Shown: positions 16,319 to 24,242 of the stretch, one piece after another | Numbering within the stretch: position 1 is the stretch's first letter | How the letters are laid out: each line of letters starts with the position of its first letter | Assembly (NCBI GenBank): GCA_034422075.1 | Contig: DAOUJX010000019.1 | Coordinates: forward strand, 1-41,595 | Source: S34-282 sp034422075 | GTDB taxonomy: Bacteria; Chloroflexota; Dehalococcoidia; Lucifugimonadales; Australimonadaceae | Length of the DNA stretch: 41,595 nt | Direction: 5' to 3' | The notes under the pieces: model-generated | The model's input: the letters and a program-made list of their open reading frames with translations, nothing else | The model's database searches: none | What the model was told of the DNA's origin: nothing | Program-made: the position numbers and the translations under genes

Positions 16319-17239
16319 CTAGCCCAGCGGCACGTGCAGGCCTGCAACCTGCATCTGAAGCGAATAGACGGACGTCTGCGCCGTCACGTACAGCGTTGTC
16401 AGATTGCGACCGCCGAAGCAGCAATTTGCCGGCTGTTCCGGGAACGTGAGCGTGCCGATGTGGTTGCCGCCGGCGTCCAGCACTTGGATGCCCTGCTGCG
16501 CGGTGACGTATAGCCGGCCCGCTGCATCGAGGCACATCCCATCGGCGATAGTCGCTTCGGGATGGCCCTCGAGCTGCACCGCAGTGCCGCCGGGCCCCAG
16601 GACGTACGCGGCCTCCGGTACCTCCAGTTCACCCCACTCGTGCGCGCGCTTCATAGCGCCGGGCTCGCCGAGATCGAGCGCCCAGACGTACTTGCCGAAG
16701 GAGCCGGCGACGAGCAGCATCGTCTCGTCGCTCGTCAGCACGATGCCGTTCGGCTTGGCAATGCCGTCGCATACGCGGTGAAGACCGCCGTCCGGCGCAA
16801 GATAGTAGACGGCCTCCACGTCTTGGGAGAGCCGTTGGCCTGCCGCGGGGAATACCGGGTCGGTGAAGTACAGGCCACCGCTGCGGTCGAAGACGAGGTC
16901 GTTCGGTGCGTTCAACGGCCTTCCACCATATGAATCGACCACTGTCTGCGCTTGCCCCGTCTCAGTGTCGTACGCACCGATGCGATTACCTCTTCCGTGA
17001 CAGACGTACAGGCGTCCGTCATGCGACAAGGCCATCCCATTCCCGCCGTCCGTTGCCGAAGCGAACGTCATGAAGCTGCCGTCGCGCTCCACCCGCATTA
17101 TTCGGTCTGACGGCGAATCGCTGAAGTAGAGGCGGCCCTCATGGTCCCAAACGGGCCCTTCGGTGAAGAGGAAGGCCTCGCCCCCGTTCAGGCGTTTGGG
17201 TGCTGCGTTCGCCGCGACAACGTCGTCAAGCGTGGACAT
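16319..17239 (-). CDS. SMP-30/gluconolactonase-family protein
   Basis: A product of about 306 residues from the ATG at 17239; the frame is open to 17329, but the extra 30 residues look non-native. It is a six-bladed beta-propeller of the SMP-30/gluconolaconase/LRE family. The metal ligands expected for the family are visible: E27 in TEGPVW, the asparagine of LNAPNDLVFD, the asparagine of IAKPNGIVL and the aspartate of IADGMCLD. Such enzymes open sugar lactones or hydrolyse related esters with a divalent metal. The substrate is not evident. It is convergent with tRNA-Gly and divergent from the VOC gene, so it appears to be transcribed alone. Confidence 0.88.
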   Translation of the reverse strand: MSTLDDVVAANAAPKRLNGGEAFLFTEGPVWDHEGRLYFSDSPSDRIMRVERDGSFMTFASATDGGNGMALSHDGRLYVCHGRGNRIGAYDTETGQAQTVVDSYGGRPLNAPNDLVFDRSGGLYFTDPVFPAAGQRLSQDVEAVYYLAPDGGLHRVCDGIAKPNGIVLTSDETMLLVAGSFGKYVWALDLGEPGAMKRAHEWGELEVPEAAYVLGPGGTAVQLEGHPEATIADGMCLDAAGRLYVTAQQGIQVLDAGGNHIGTLTFPEQPANCCFGGRNLTTLYVTAQTSVYSLQMQVAGLHVPLG

Positions 17240-17397
17240 GCCTATCGGACAAACCCCGCCGATGTGCTGGTCGCCGATTCTAGGCGTGGCTGCTGTAAGC
17301 GGCAAACCACGTGATGATGCACCGACCATTGCCGCATCCTCTTCTGGGCGATACGCTGTGCCACAAGCGGGCCGATGACCCGCGTTGAGGTGAGGCT

Positions 17398-17766
17398 ATG
17401 GACAACGATGCTCGACCACCCGTTTGGGTAGGCCACATTTCCATGACCACGGACAGGCTTGACGAGTCGGAGCAATTCATGCGCCAGGTCGGGATGCGTC
17501 CCGTCTTTCGCGGCGAAGATGTCGCTATCATGGAGCTGCGCGGCGGCACACACCTCGTCCTGGCAGCGCGCGACTCGGTCGAGCCTACGGACGCGGGCTT
17601 CGACTTGATGGTCGACGATATCGATGCCACGCACCACGAGTTGGAGTCGCGTGGCCTTGGGCCGTCGCCCATCACGCGCGGGCGCATCCATGCTTCCTTC
17701 TATGTGATGGAGCCAGCTGGCCACCGCATTACCTTCAACTCGTCCCATGTCGCCGGCCCCGTCTAG
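17398..17766 (+). CDS. VOC-superfamily (glyoxalase/dioxygenase-like) protein
   Basis: A 122-residue protein with two beta-alpha-beta-beta-beta modules of the vicinal oxygen chelate fold. Likely metal ligands are H13 (VGHISMT), E46 or H52 (AIMELRGGTHLVL) and E105 (FYVMEPAGHRITF). GAGGTGAGG lies just before the ATG. The size fits glyoxalase I-like or antibiotic-resistance-like single-domain members, which act as dimers. The reaction cannot be named from this sequence. It stands alone between SMP-30 (divergent) and tRNA-Leu. Confidence 0.85.
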   Translation: MDNDARPPVWVGHISMTTDRLDESEQFMRQVGMRPVFRGEDVAIMELRGGTHLVLAARDSVEPTDAGFDLMVDDIDATHHELESRGLGPSPITRGRIHASFYVMEPAGHRITFNSSHVAGPV

Positions 17767-17821
17767 ACGTTTGCATCGCGTTGTAGGCGCATTCGCCGCC
17801 GTGGGATAATGGTCGAGACCT

Positions 17822-17907
17822 GCCGAAGTGGCGGAAGGGTAGACGCGACGGTCTCAAAAACCGTTGGGGGCGACCCCGTGTCGGTTCGACTCCGACCTTC
17901 GGCACCA
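17822..17907 (+). tRNA. tRNA-Leu (CAA)
   Basis: An 86-base class II tRNA with a long variable arm. The acceptor GCCGAAG pairs with CTTCGGC, the anticodon stem ACGGT/ACCGT encloses loop CTCAAAA with anticodon CAA, and the T arm is GTCGG/CCGAC. Discriminator A and CCA are encoded. GATAAT at 17805-17810, with TTGTAG 18 bases further up, is a candidate promoter. Confidence 0.96.
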
Positions 17908-17954
17908 TTGGTAGGTGACACACCATTCTGCGCGCCTCGCCCGGAACGTTCGGT

Positions 17955-19031
17955 ATGCCTTGGCGTATGGGTGTAGTTGTAGCGACCGCTCTAGCCGTGC
18001 TAGTTGCCGTGACGGCGTGCTCTACTGAACCGGCGCCCACGGCCACACCGGTTCCGACAGCCACACCCACCGCCATGTCGGCGCCCACGGCTACTCCAGC
18101 CCCGGTTGCGATGGCAACGCCAACGCCCATTCCCACGGCCGTGCAGCCTTCTCTGGCCTTGCGGAACTTCGTTCTCGACATGTCGACTACCGGTGGGGAC
18201 CTCATCGACCACATCTCCGAGCAGGAAGCCGCCTGCATCAAAGAGGTCGTGGGTGATGCTGGGTATCAGGCCATGCTCGACATACCGTTGCTGGCCGCAA
18301 ACGGCGACTCCTGGGGATCGGCGCCGTTGTTCGACTGCCTGAGCACGGAGAACGCCGTGCTCCTTGGTGTAGCGCTCCTGGACGCTGCAGCCGGCGGGCG
18401 CAGCGAAGAGACGCGCATGTGCATCGCTGACTTTGCCCTTGAGCGCCCCGAGTTGATATACGAGCGCCTTGGCCTCCAATGGTCAGGGGAGGGCGCGAGC
18501 CACGCCACTGGGCCGCGCACAGTCATACTCGGCTTTTACAACTGCATGACGGGTCGCGAGAGGGCGGATGTCCTAATAAACCTCTACACCGCTCTCGATG
18601 CCGCCTCGCCCCTATCTGGGAAAAACCTGGTCGCCTTGCTCCCGGAACCCGAGGCGACCTGCGTACGCGACGCGCTTTCCGAGGAGGAGTACGGGGCGCT
18701 GGTGAACGCCACGCCGCTGAGGGCAGCCGGACTTGGCGTCATTGCAACTGATTGCCTCACGCTTGACAGCGTCGCCGCGTTCTTCGTCATCGCTACGGAG
18801 GGGGTACTTGGGAATATCAGCGATGCGTCGGTGGACTGCATTGGCGACTTCGTGCTGAATCGCCATAGGCAGCTACCCGTCTTTGCCGCCTACCTCAACG
18901 ACCGCTCACTGCCGTTCTCATCCGCCGACTTGATGGAGGTGGCCGAGGGTGGATTCGAGTTGTTCGACTGCCTGAATGAGGACGAACTGGTCAGGGTCGA
19001 CAGGTTGGCCACAGCCATTCCGGGGGCATGA
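17955..19031 (+). CDS. Lipoprotein with Pro/Thr-rich linker and duplicated four-cysteine domain
   Basis: A 358-residue protein. The lipoprotein signal has its lipobox at C22 (AVTAC). Residues 25-63 form a low-complexity Pro/Thr/Ala linker typical of surface lipoproteins. The rest is two copies of a helical unit of about 145 residues. Copy one has cysteines at 94, 128, 156 and 197; copy two has them at 236, 267, 295 and 339 (spacings 34/28/41 and 31/28/44). Matching segments include CIKEVVGDAGYQAML with CVRDALSEEEYGALV, and CIADF with CIGDF. Four disulfides per protein are plausible in an exported setting. I do not recognise the domain. No enzyme motif is visible, and the gene is apparently monocistronic after tRNA-Leu. 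Confidence 0.85.
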   Translation: MPWRMGVVVATALAVLVAVTACSTEPAPTATPVPTATPTAMSAPTATPAPVAMATPTPIPTAVQPSLALRNFVLDMSTTGGDLIDHISEQEAACIKEVVGDAGYQAMLDIPLLAANGDSWGSAPLFDCLSTENAVLLGVALLDAAAGGRSEETRMCIADFALERPELIYERLGLQWSGEGASHATGPRTVILGFYNCMTGRERADVLINLYTALDAASPLSGKNLVALLPEPEATCVRDALSEEEYGALVNATPLRAAGLGVIATDCLTLDSVAAFFVIATEGVLGNISDASVDCIGDFVLNRHRQLPVFAAYLNDRSLPFSSADLMEVAEGGFELFDCLNEDELVRVDRLATAIPGA

Positions 19032-19061
19032 CCGGACTACCGTCCGCTGCCGCACCGCGTG

Positions 19062-19754
19062 TCATCTGTCGGCTTGAGGAAGCGCTGGAGTCTGGCCACG
19101 TGCATTGGCGCGCCGTTCACGTGCCGCCGCCGCCCGTTTAGCACGGCGGGCTTGCGCTCTCACAAAGGCAGTGCGCGCCTGGCATAGCGCGAGTGCAGCG
19201 GCGGCCGCGGACTCGTCGCGCGTGCGCTGCTCCTTCAGTCCTGCCCCAACCTGTTCGAGGAACTGCGGAATGAGGATACGCTTGCCCCTTCTAGCCTCGT
19301 CCACATGCTGGGTCTCCTTGTAGGTGTCCATCACAGGCAAGAGCTCCAGCCGATGTTCCCAGGCCTCCTGCCACTTGCCTGCCGCGTACGTTTGCATTGC
19401 TGCGATGCTCTCGATTGCTTCTCGCACCTCGGCCGACCGCGGCAGGTTGGCGCGTTGGATCGCGACGGCCTCCTTGCAGCGATCGGAGCAGAAGCGCCGC
19501 GGCCTCCCTGGTCCGTATACCGGGGCGATCTCCCTATCGCATCCTGGACTTGCACAGCGGTACGGACGGAGCTGGGCTACTCGCGCCTCGCGACGGCGGC
19601 GTTCCCAATGCGCGCGCTGGCAAGCTGTGCTGCAGAAGACGTACGGCGACAGCCGGCGCCTGACTGCTTCGCGCCCCGGGCGAAGACTCATCGTAGTGCG
19701 CCCGCACTCGTCGCACGTGATGAGGGTCTTAGTCAGTCTTGGCCGTTGCCGCAA
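19062..19754 (-). CDS. Two-zinc-finger basic protein, unknown function
   Basis: A 230-residue, strongly basic protein with two likely zinc-binding units: CDECGR with CSTACQ (about residues 14-47) and CASPGC with FCSDRC (about 67-92). The second resembles the terminal finger of CGNR- or FCS-like proteins (GRPRRFCSDRCKEA). The remainder is helical, ending in a long Arg/Ala-rich tail (RRAKRAAAARERRANAR). The start is the TTG at 19754 with GAGAGAG upstream. It probably binds nucleic acid. It stands alone, facing away from methylmalonyl-CoA mutase across a 249-base spacer that contains imperfect repeats. A mobile-element relic is possible, but no recombinase is visible. Confidence 0.65.
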   Translation of the reverse strand: MRQRPRLTKTLITCDECGRTTMSLRPGREAVRRRLSPYVFCSTACQRAHWERRRREARVAQLRPYRCASPGCDREIAPVYGPGRPRRFCSDRCKEAVAIQRANLPRSAEVREAIESIAAMQTYAAGKWQEAWEHRLELLPVMDTYKETQHVDEARRGKRILIPQFLEQVGAGLKEQRTRDESAAAAALALCQARTAFVRAQARRAKRAAAARERRANARGQTPALPQADR

Positions 19755-19885
19755 CGCTCAACTCTCTCGATGCCGCACTTCGCGGCAAGGGTTTGCGCGC
19801 GGCCGGTTCGAGCCAGGTAGCGCCATTGCACAGGGCGTGCCGATTTTGGAGTGCGACAGATCACACCCGTAGAACATCGCATTTT

Positions 19886-19976
19886 CGCAGGCTACGCATC
19901 ACCAACCGCTGGTTACGCAAGCCTACGTAAACCAACGAAATCTAAGAAGGCATTAGCGAAGCCTGTAAACACCAAT
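19886..19976. repeat. Three imperfect direct repeats plus a small inverted repeat
   Basis: The 249-base spacer 19755-20003 is richer in A+T than its flanks. It holds three related units of about 20 bases beginning at 19886, 19916 and 19957, with shared pattern CGMAGSCTACGTAAACCAAC (third copy most diverged). AACC-GCT-GGTT at 19904-19914 forms a tight inverted repeat between the first two. This could be a protein-binding array or part of a recombination site. Confidence 0.4.
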
Positions 19977-20003
19977 TGGAGCCCCGTACGACTGGCACGC
20001 TGC

Positions 20004-21638
20004 CTAAGGCCGCATCGGCGTATGCTCTCCCAGCGCGTCTCGCAGCACGGCAGCGATTTCGCCCAGCGTCGCGAACGACTCCACGCATTCCAAGATGGCC
20101 GACATGGTGTCGCCGTCGCCCGCTGCCGCATCACCCAAGCGCGCAAGTGCGCGGGCGGCGGTCGCGCCGTCGCGCTGGGCGCGGACGCGCTGTACGCGCT
20201 CGATTTGTGCGGCGGCAATGCGCGGGTCGAGCGCCAATGCTCGCCACGGGGGTTCCGAGGCCTCCACGTACGCGTTCACGCCGACGACCGTCCGTTCGCC
20301 TCGCTCGACCGCCCTTTGGTGGCGGTACGCGGCCTCCTCTATCTGCGCCTGCGGATATCCCGCCTCGATGGCTGCGACTGCACCCCCAAGTTGCTCTGCA
20401 TGATCGATGTACGCCTCCGCCCGACGTTCGATTTCGTTTGTCAGGTGCTCAACATAGTATGACCCCCCGAGCGGGTCGACTGTCGTAGCGACGCCGGATT
20501 CGGCGGCAAGCACCTGCTGTGCGCGTAGCGCGAGCGTCGCTGATTCCTCCGTTGGCAGGCCGATTGCCTCGTCGCGCGCATTGACGTGCAGCGATTGCGT
20601 GCCGCCGAGGACCGCGGCCAGCGCCTGCACCGTCGTGCGCACGGTGTTCACCTCCGGTTGCTGTGCGGTGAGGGTGACGCCTGCCGTTTGGGTGTGGAAG
20701 CGCAGCGCCCATGAGCGCGGCTCCTTCGCGCCGAGCCGCTCTCGGGTGATGCGCGCCCAGAGTCGCCGCGCCGCACGAAACTTTGCGGCTTCCTCCAATA
20801 GGTCGTTATGCGCCGCAAAGAAGAACGATACGCGGGGGAGGAGGGCGTCCAGGTCGATGCCCGCGTCCACCGCTGCCCTTACGTAGGCGACGGCGTTCGC
20901 CAGCGTAAAGCCCACCTCTTGGTCTGCCGTTGCCCCCGCCTCGCGCATGTGGTAGCCGCTCACGCTAATGGGGTTCCAGCGTGGCGTGTGTTCGATGCAG
21001 TAGTGGAAGAGGTCGGTGGCGAGCCGCATAGACCCCGCGGGCGGAAACGCATATGTCCCCCGTGCGATGTACTCCTTCAGAACATCGTTCTGCACGGTGC
21101 CGCCCACCAAGGAAAGGGGGACGCCTCGCCGGCGTGCCACCGCCAGGTACAAGGCCAGAAGGATTGGTGCCGTGGCGTTGATGGTCATCGACGTTGTGAC
21201 CGCATCCAGGGGTATATCGGCGAGCAACTCCTCCATGTCGACGATGCTGCTGACCGATACGCCTACTTTGCCTATCTCCTCCTGTGCCAGGGCGTGGTCG
21301 GGGTCGTATCCGATCTGCGTGGGCAGGTCGAACGCTATCGATAGGCCGGTCTGCCCCTCGGCGAGCAGCCGTCGAAAACGCGCATTCGTTTCCGCAGGCG
21401 TTGAGTATCCGGCATACTGCCGCATCGTCCATAGGCGGCTGCGGTACATGCTCGGATGGACGCCGCGCGTGAACGGGAACTCGCCCGGGTAGCCGATGTG
21501 CGCCGCATCGCCGGGCGTGTCGTAGAGCGGTGCCGTCGGCTCGCCTGCCTCGCTCGCGAACGCCGCCCGCTCCGGCTGCGCCTCAATCGCCGGCTGGTAC
21601 GTGGTCTGCTCCCAACGCTCCTTGCCTTTCGCGTCCAT
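20004..21638 (-). CDS. Methylmalonyl-CoA mutase, large (substrate-binding) subunit
   Basis: A 544-residue TIM-barrel subunit. Family signatures are clear: HIGYPGEFPFTRGVHPSMY at about 46-65, LWTMRQYAGY at 69-78, GLSIAFDLPTQIGYDPDH, SVSGYHMREAGATA and the substrate-contacting FHTQTAGVTLTAQQPEVN. It ends after the barrel, so the roughly 130-residue cobalamin-binding domain must be a separate small subunit, as in the two-gene archaeal/Chloroflexi type. It interconverts methylmalonyl-CoA and succinyl-CoA using adenosylcobalamin, as in propionate, branched-chain and odd-chain fatty acid breakdown. The small subunit and epimerase are not in the window. Related ethylmalonyl- or isobutyryl-CoA mutases cannot be fully excluded without a tree. 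Confidence 0.92.
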   Translation of the reverse strand: MDAKGKERWEQTTYQPAIEAQPERAAFASEAGEPTAPLYDTPGDAAHIGYPGEFPFTRGVHPSMYRSRLWTMRQYAGYSTPAETNARFRRLLAEGQTGLSIAFDLPTQIGYDPDHALAQEEIGKVGVSVSSIVDMEELLADIPLDAVTTSMTINATAPILLALYLAVARRRGVPLSLVGGTVQNDVLKEYIARGTYAFPPAGSMRLATDLFHYCIEHTPRWNPISVSGYHMREAGATADQEVGFTLANAVAYVRAAVDAGIDLDALLPRVSFFFAAHNDLLEEAAKFRAARRLWARITRERLGAKEPRSWALRFHTQTAGVTLTAQQPEVNTVRTTVQALAAVLGGTQSLHVNARDEAIGLPTEESATLALRAQQVLAAESGVATTVDPLGGSYYVEHLTNEIERRAEAYIDHAEQLGGAVAAIEAGYPQAQIEEAAYRHQRAVERGERTVVGVNAYVEASEPPWRALALDPRIAAAQIERVQRVRAQRDGATAARALARLGDAAAGDGDTMSAILECVESFATLGEIAAVLRDALGEHTPMRP

Positions 21639-21769
21639 GTGCGGGCAGTCTAGCGCAGACGAGGTGCCTCGCGGGTGCCCGTGACATGTCGCGGGTTACA
21701 ATTGCAGCGTTGCGCGGTAGAGTTAGTCGTACACCGCTTCCGCCATGCAGGGGAGAGACGCCGAATCGC

Positions 21770-22819
21770 ATGACCGAGCGCATCATCTCCGGCGATCCTC
21801 AGCCCGACGACGTTTCGGTCGACAGCGGCCTTCGACCCCGCCGCCTCGATGACTACGTCGGCCAAGACGTCGTCAAGGAGAACCTGTCGATCGCGATGGC
21901 GGCCGCTCAGCGCCGGGGCGAACCGCTTGACCACATGCTCCTTTACGGTCCGCCGGGCCTGGGCAAGACGACGCTGGCGCACATCATCGCCTCCGAGATG
22001 GGCGCGAGCATCCGCGTCACCACCGGCCCAGCCATAGAGCGGGCAGGGGACATGGCTTCAATCCTTACCCAGCTCCAGCGCGGCGACATCCTGTTCGTAG
22101 ATGAGGTGCACCGCTTGCCGCGCCCTGCCGAGGAGATGATCTACCCTGCGCTGGAGGACTTCACGGTCTCGTGGGTCATGGGCAAGGGACTGAACGCGCA
22201 GGGCATCAACCTGCGCATCGAACCCTTCACTCTTATCGGTGCGACGACACGCTACGCCATGCTGAGCGCCCCGCTGCGCGATCGCTTCGGCTCCGTCTAC
22301 CGGCTCGACTACTACGATACTGCCGCGCTCGAGCTAATCGTGCGGCGCTCCGCCGGACTGATGCAAGTCGAAATTGACGAGGGCGGCGCAGGAGAGATTG
22401 CACAACGTGCCCGAGGCACGCCGCGCGTTGCGAACCGCCTGCTGCGCCGCGTCCGCGACTTCGCGCAGGTTCGTGCTGAAGGCCGCATCGACCTCGAGGT
22501 CACCGGGCAGGCGCTGGCGCTGTTGGGCGTCGACCCGCTCGGCCTCGACGAAATCGATCGGCGCGTGTTGCAGACCATCGTGAGCAAGTACGACGGCGGT
22601 CCCGTCGGGCTGGAGACCATCTCCGCGTCCATCGGCGAGGCGGCCGACACGATCATGGATGTCTATGAACCCTTCCTAATCCAACTGGGCTTTCTCGCCC
22701 GCACCGCGCGAGGCAGGGTGGCGACGAAGCGCGCCTACGAACATATCGGCGTGGACTACCCCGAGAGGCAGGCGCTCAAGCAGGCCGCACTGTGGGATGT
22801 GGCGGACAACGGTCAATAG
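21770..22819 (+). CDS. ruvB: Holliday junction branch migration DNA helicase RuvB
   Basis: 349 residues from the ATG at 21770, preceded by GGGGAGAG; the frame is open to 21530 but the RuvB homology begins here. It is an AAA+ ATPase with LRPRRLDDYVGQ, Walker A GPPGLGKTT (60-68), Walker B ILFVDEVHRL (107-116), sensor GATTRYAMLSAPLRDRFG with the arginine finger, and the winged-helix DNA-binding C-terminus (VGLETISASIGE, GFLARTARGR). RuvB pumps DNA through RuvAB during branch migration. RuvA and RuvC are not adjacent. TACAAT at 21697-21702 may mark the promoter. The DUF192 gene starts inside its last 23 bases. Confidence 0.97.
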   Translation: MTERIISGDPQPDDVSVDSGLRPRRLDDYVGQDVVKENLSIAMAAAQRRGEPLDHMLLYGPPGLGKTTLAHIIASEMGASIRVTTGPAIERAGDMASILTQLQRGDILFVDEVHRLPRPAEEMIYPALEDFTVSWVMGKGLNAQGINLRIEPFTLIGATTRYAMLSAPLRDRFGSVYRLDYYDTAALELIVRRSAGLMQVEIDEGGAGEIAQRARGTPRVANRLLRRVRDFAQVRAEGRIDLEVTGQALALLGVDPLGLDEIDRRVLQTIVSKYDGGPVGLETISASIGEAADTIMDVYEPFLIQLGFLARTARGRVATKRAYEHIGVDYPERQALKQAALWDVADNGQ

Positions 22820-23417
22820 GCAATCCTTCCCTGCCATTGCCGCCGCACTCGCGCTGTTGCTTGCAGCCTGCGGAGCTGCCGCCCCGACGTCGACACCCAC
22901 TCCGGCAGCGCCTCCTCCTCCAACGCCCGTCCCCATCGCTACGCCAACGCCCGTTCCTTCGCCTACCCCGAGGTCTACTCCGACACCGACGCCACTACCA
23001 ACTCCAACCGCAACGACGACGCCCGCATCAGGGCTCCCCAAGGCAGTACTGGAGATTGGTGGCGCCTCCTTCACGGTGGAGATAGCAAACACGCCGGAGT
23101 CGCGGGCACGGGGACTGGGTTTCCGCGATAGGCTACCGGAGGGACGAGGCATGTGGTTTGAGTTCGAAACGCCGCGTATCGCGAGCTTCTGGATGCGAGG
23201 CATGCGCTTTCCGCTCGACATGGTCTGGATTGATGCCGACTTGCGCGTCGTCGGCGTTACCGCAGACGTTCCCCACGCCCTTCCCGGCACTCCAGACTCC
23301 GACCTGCCGACCTATACCTCGCCCAGCCCCGTGCGCTATGTCCTGGAACTCAACGCCGGCACTGCCGCTCAGCATGGGATAGCCCCCGGATCGCAGGTGC
23401 GATTTCTGGAGCGGTAA
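22797..23417 (+). CDS. DUF192-domain lipoprotein
   Basis: A 206-residue protein with a lipoprotein signal (lipobox LAAC, C25), a Thr/Pro-rich linker (about 30-78) and a DUF192 domain (about 82-206). The domain shows ESRARGLGFRDRLPEGRGMWFEFE, SFWMRGMRFPLDMVWID and a C-terminal YVLELNAGTAAQHGI. DUF192 is a small beta-rich fold of unknown function, often exported. The start overlaps the end of ruvB by 23 bases, so the two are co-transcribed; no functional link to recombination is known. The linker resembles that of the lipoprotein at 17955. Confidence 0.88.
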   Translation: MWRTTVNRQSFPAIAAALALLLAACGAAAPTSTPTPAAPPPPTPVPIATPTPVPSPTPRSTPTPTPLPTPTATTTPASGLPKAVLEIGGASFTVEIANTPESRARGLGFRDRLPEGRGMWFEFETPRIASFWMRGMRFPLDMVWIDADLRVVGVTADVPHALPGTPDSDLPTYTSPSPVRYVLELNAGTAAQHGIAPGSQVRFLER

Positions 23418-23457
23418 CCGCGACCTTGGCCGTGACCCGGCGTTACAATGGGCATGG

Positions 23458-23531
23458 TGCCCCGTGGTGCAGTGGTAGCACAGCAGACTTTGGATCTGTT
23501 GACCCAGGTTCGAATCCTGGCGGGGCAGCCA
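23458..23531 (+). tRNA. tRNA-Gln (TTG)
   Basis: A 74-base cloverleaf. The acceptor TGCCCCG pairs with CGGGGCA, the anticodon stem GCAGA/TCTGT encloses loop CTTTGGA with anticodon TTG, and the T arm is CCAGG/CCTGG with TTCGAAT. Discriminator G and CCA are encoded. TACAAT at 23444-23449 is a possible -10 element. Confidence 0.96.
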
Positions 23532-23602
23532 GGATGTCTGCGCTTGCGTTAGCGGGCAGTTACTACAGCGTTAACCCCCTTCTGCTACTCTTCCACTCTG
23601 TG

Positions 23603-24232
23603 ATGCGGCTATTTCTGATACGGCACGGCGAGACGCAGTGGAATAGAGATGGACGCATCCAAGGCCAGGTTGACGTGCCGCTCGCTGACTCAGGGCGGGA
23701 GCAGGCGCGGTTGTTGGCCAAGCGCCTTGCACGAGTCCGATTCGACGCCGTCTACGCAAGTGATCTCACCCGGACGTGGGAGACGGTTCAGCAGCTGCTT
23801 GCCGTTCGTGGAGACAGCCTGACCGCGACACCGGAGCCTGGCCTTCGCGAGATCGCTTTCGGTGATTACGAGGGCTTGGGGTGGGAAGAGGTGCGCCGCA
23901 GAGACCCGCACGTCGAGTACCGCATCGTCGGCGAGGACCCTGACCTCGACTTGGCCCCACCCAACGGCGAGAGCGTGCGCCAGCTCTTCACACGCCAGCA
24001 AGCAGTCGCGCGGATGCTGCTGGAGCGGCATATCGGGCAGCAGGTGCTGGTGGTGGGGCATGGCGGCGCCCACCGCGCGCTTGCTGCTGCGCTGCTCGAC
24101 GATAGGGCGGAGGGATACTGGTTGCATCGCTCACTCCGTCCGACGAGCGTCTCGCTATTGGAGTACCATCAGGGCCGATGCGCCGTGCGCCTTTGGAACG
24201 ACATGGCGCACATCGGCGACGACATCCCTTAG
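23603..24232 (+). CDS. Histidine phosphatase (phosphoglycerate mutase-like)
   Basis: About 209 residues from the ATG at 23603 (GTG at 23600 also possible); the frame extends back over tRNA-Gln, which is not coding. Catalytic motif LIRHGETQWN at the start, second arginine in YASDLTRTWET, acid/base glutamate in LREIAFGDYEG and second histidine in VVGHGG. This is the branch 1 histidine phosphatase superfamily, which includes alpha-ribazole phosphatase, broad-specificity phosphatases and dPGM-like enzymes. Its substrate is unknown. The amidase gene starts 11 bases after its stop, so the two are probably co-transcribed. Confidence 0.9.
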   Translation: MRLFLIRHGETQWNRDGRIQGQVDVPLADSGREQARLLAKRLARVRFDAVYASDLTRTWETVQQLLAVRGDSLTATPEPGLREIAFGDYEGLGWEEVRRRDPHVEYRIVGEDPDLDLAPPNGESVRQLFTRQQAVARMLLERHIGQQVLVVGHGGAHRALAAALLDDRAEGYWLHRSLRPTSVSLLEYHQGRCAVRLWNDMAHIGDDIP

Positions 24233-24242
24233 GAGGGGCACA

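Noticed and set aside
23426..23602. N-terminal extension of the first histidine phosphatase
   Set aside because: It translates through tRNA-Gln, and the family begins a few residues before RHGE.
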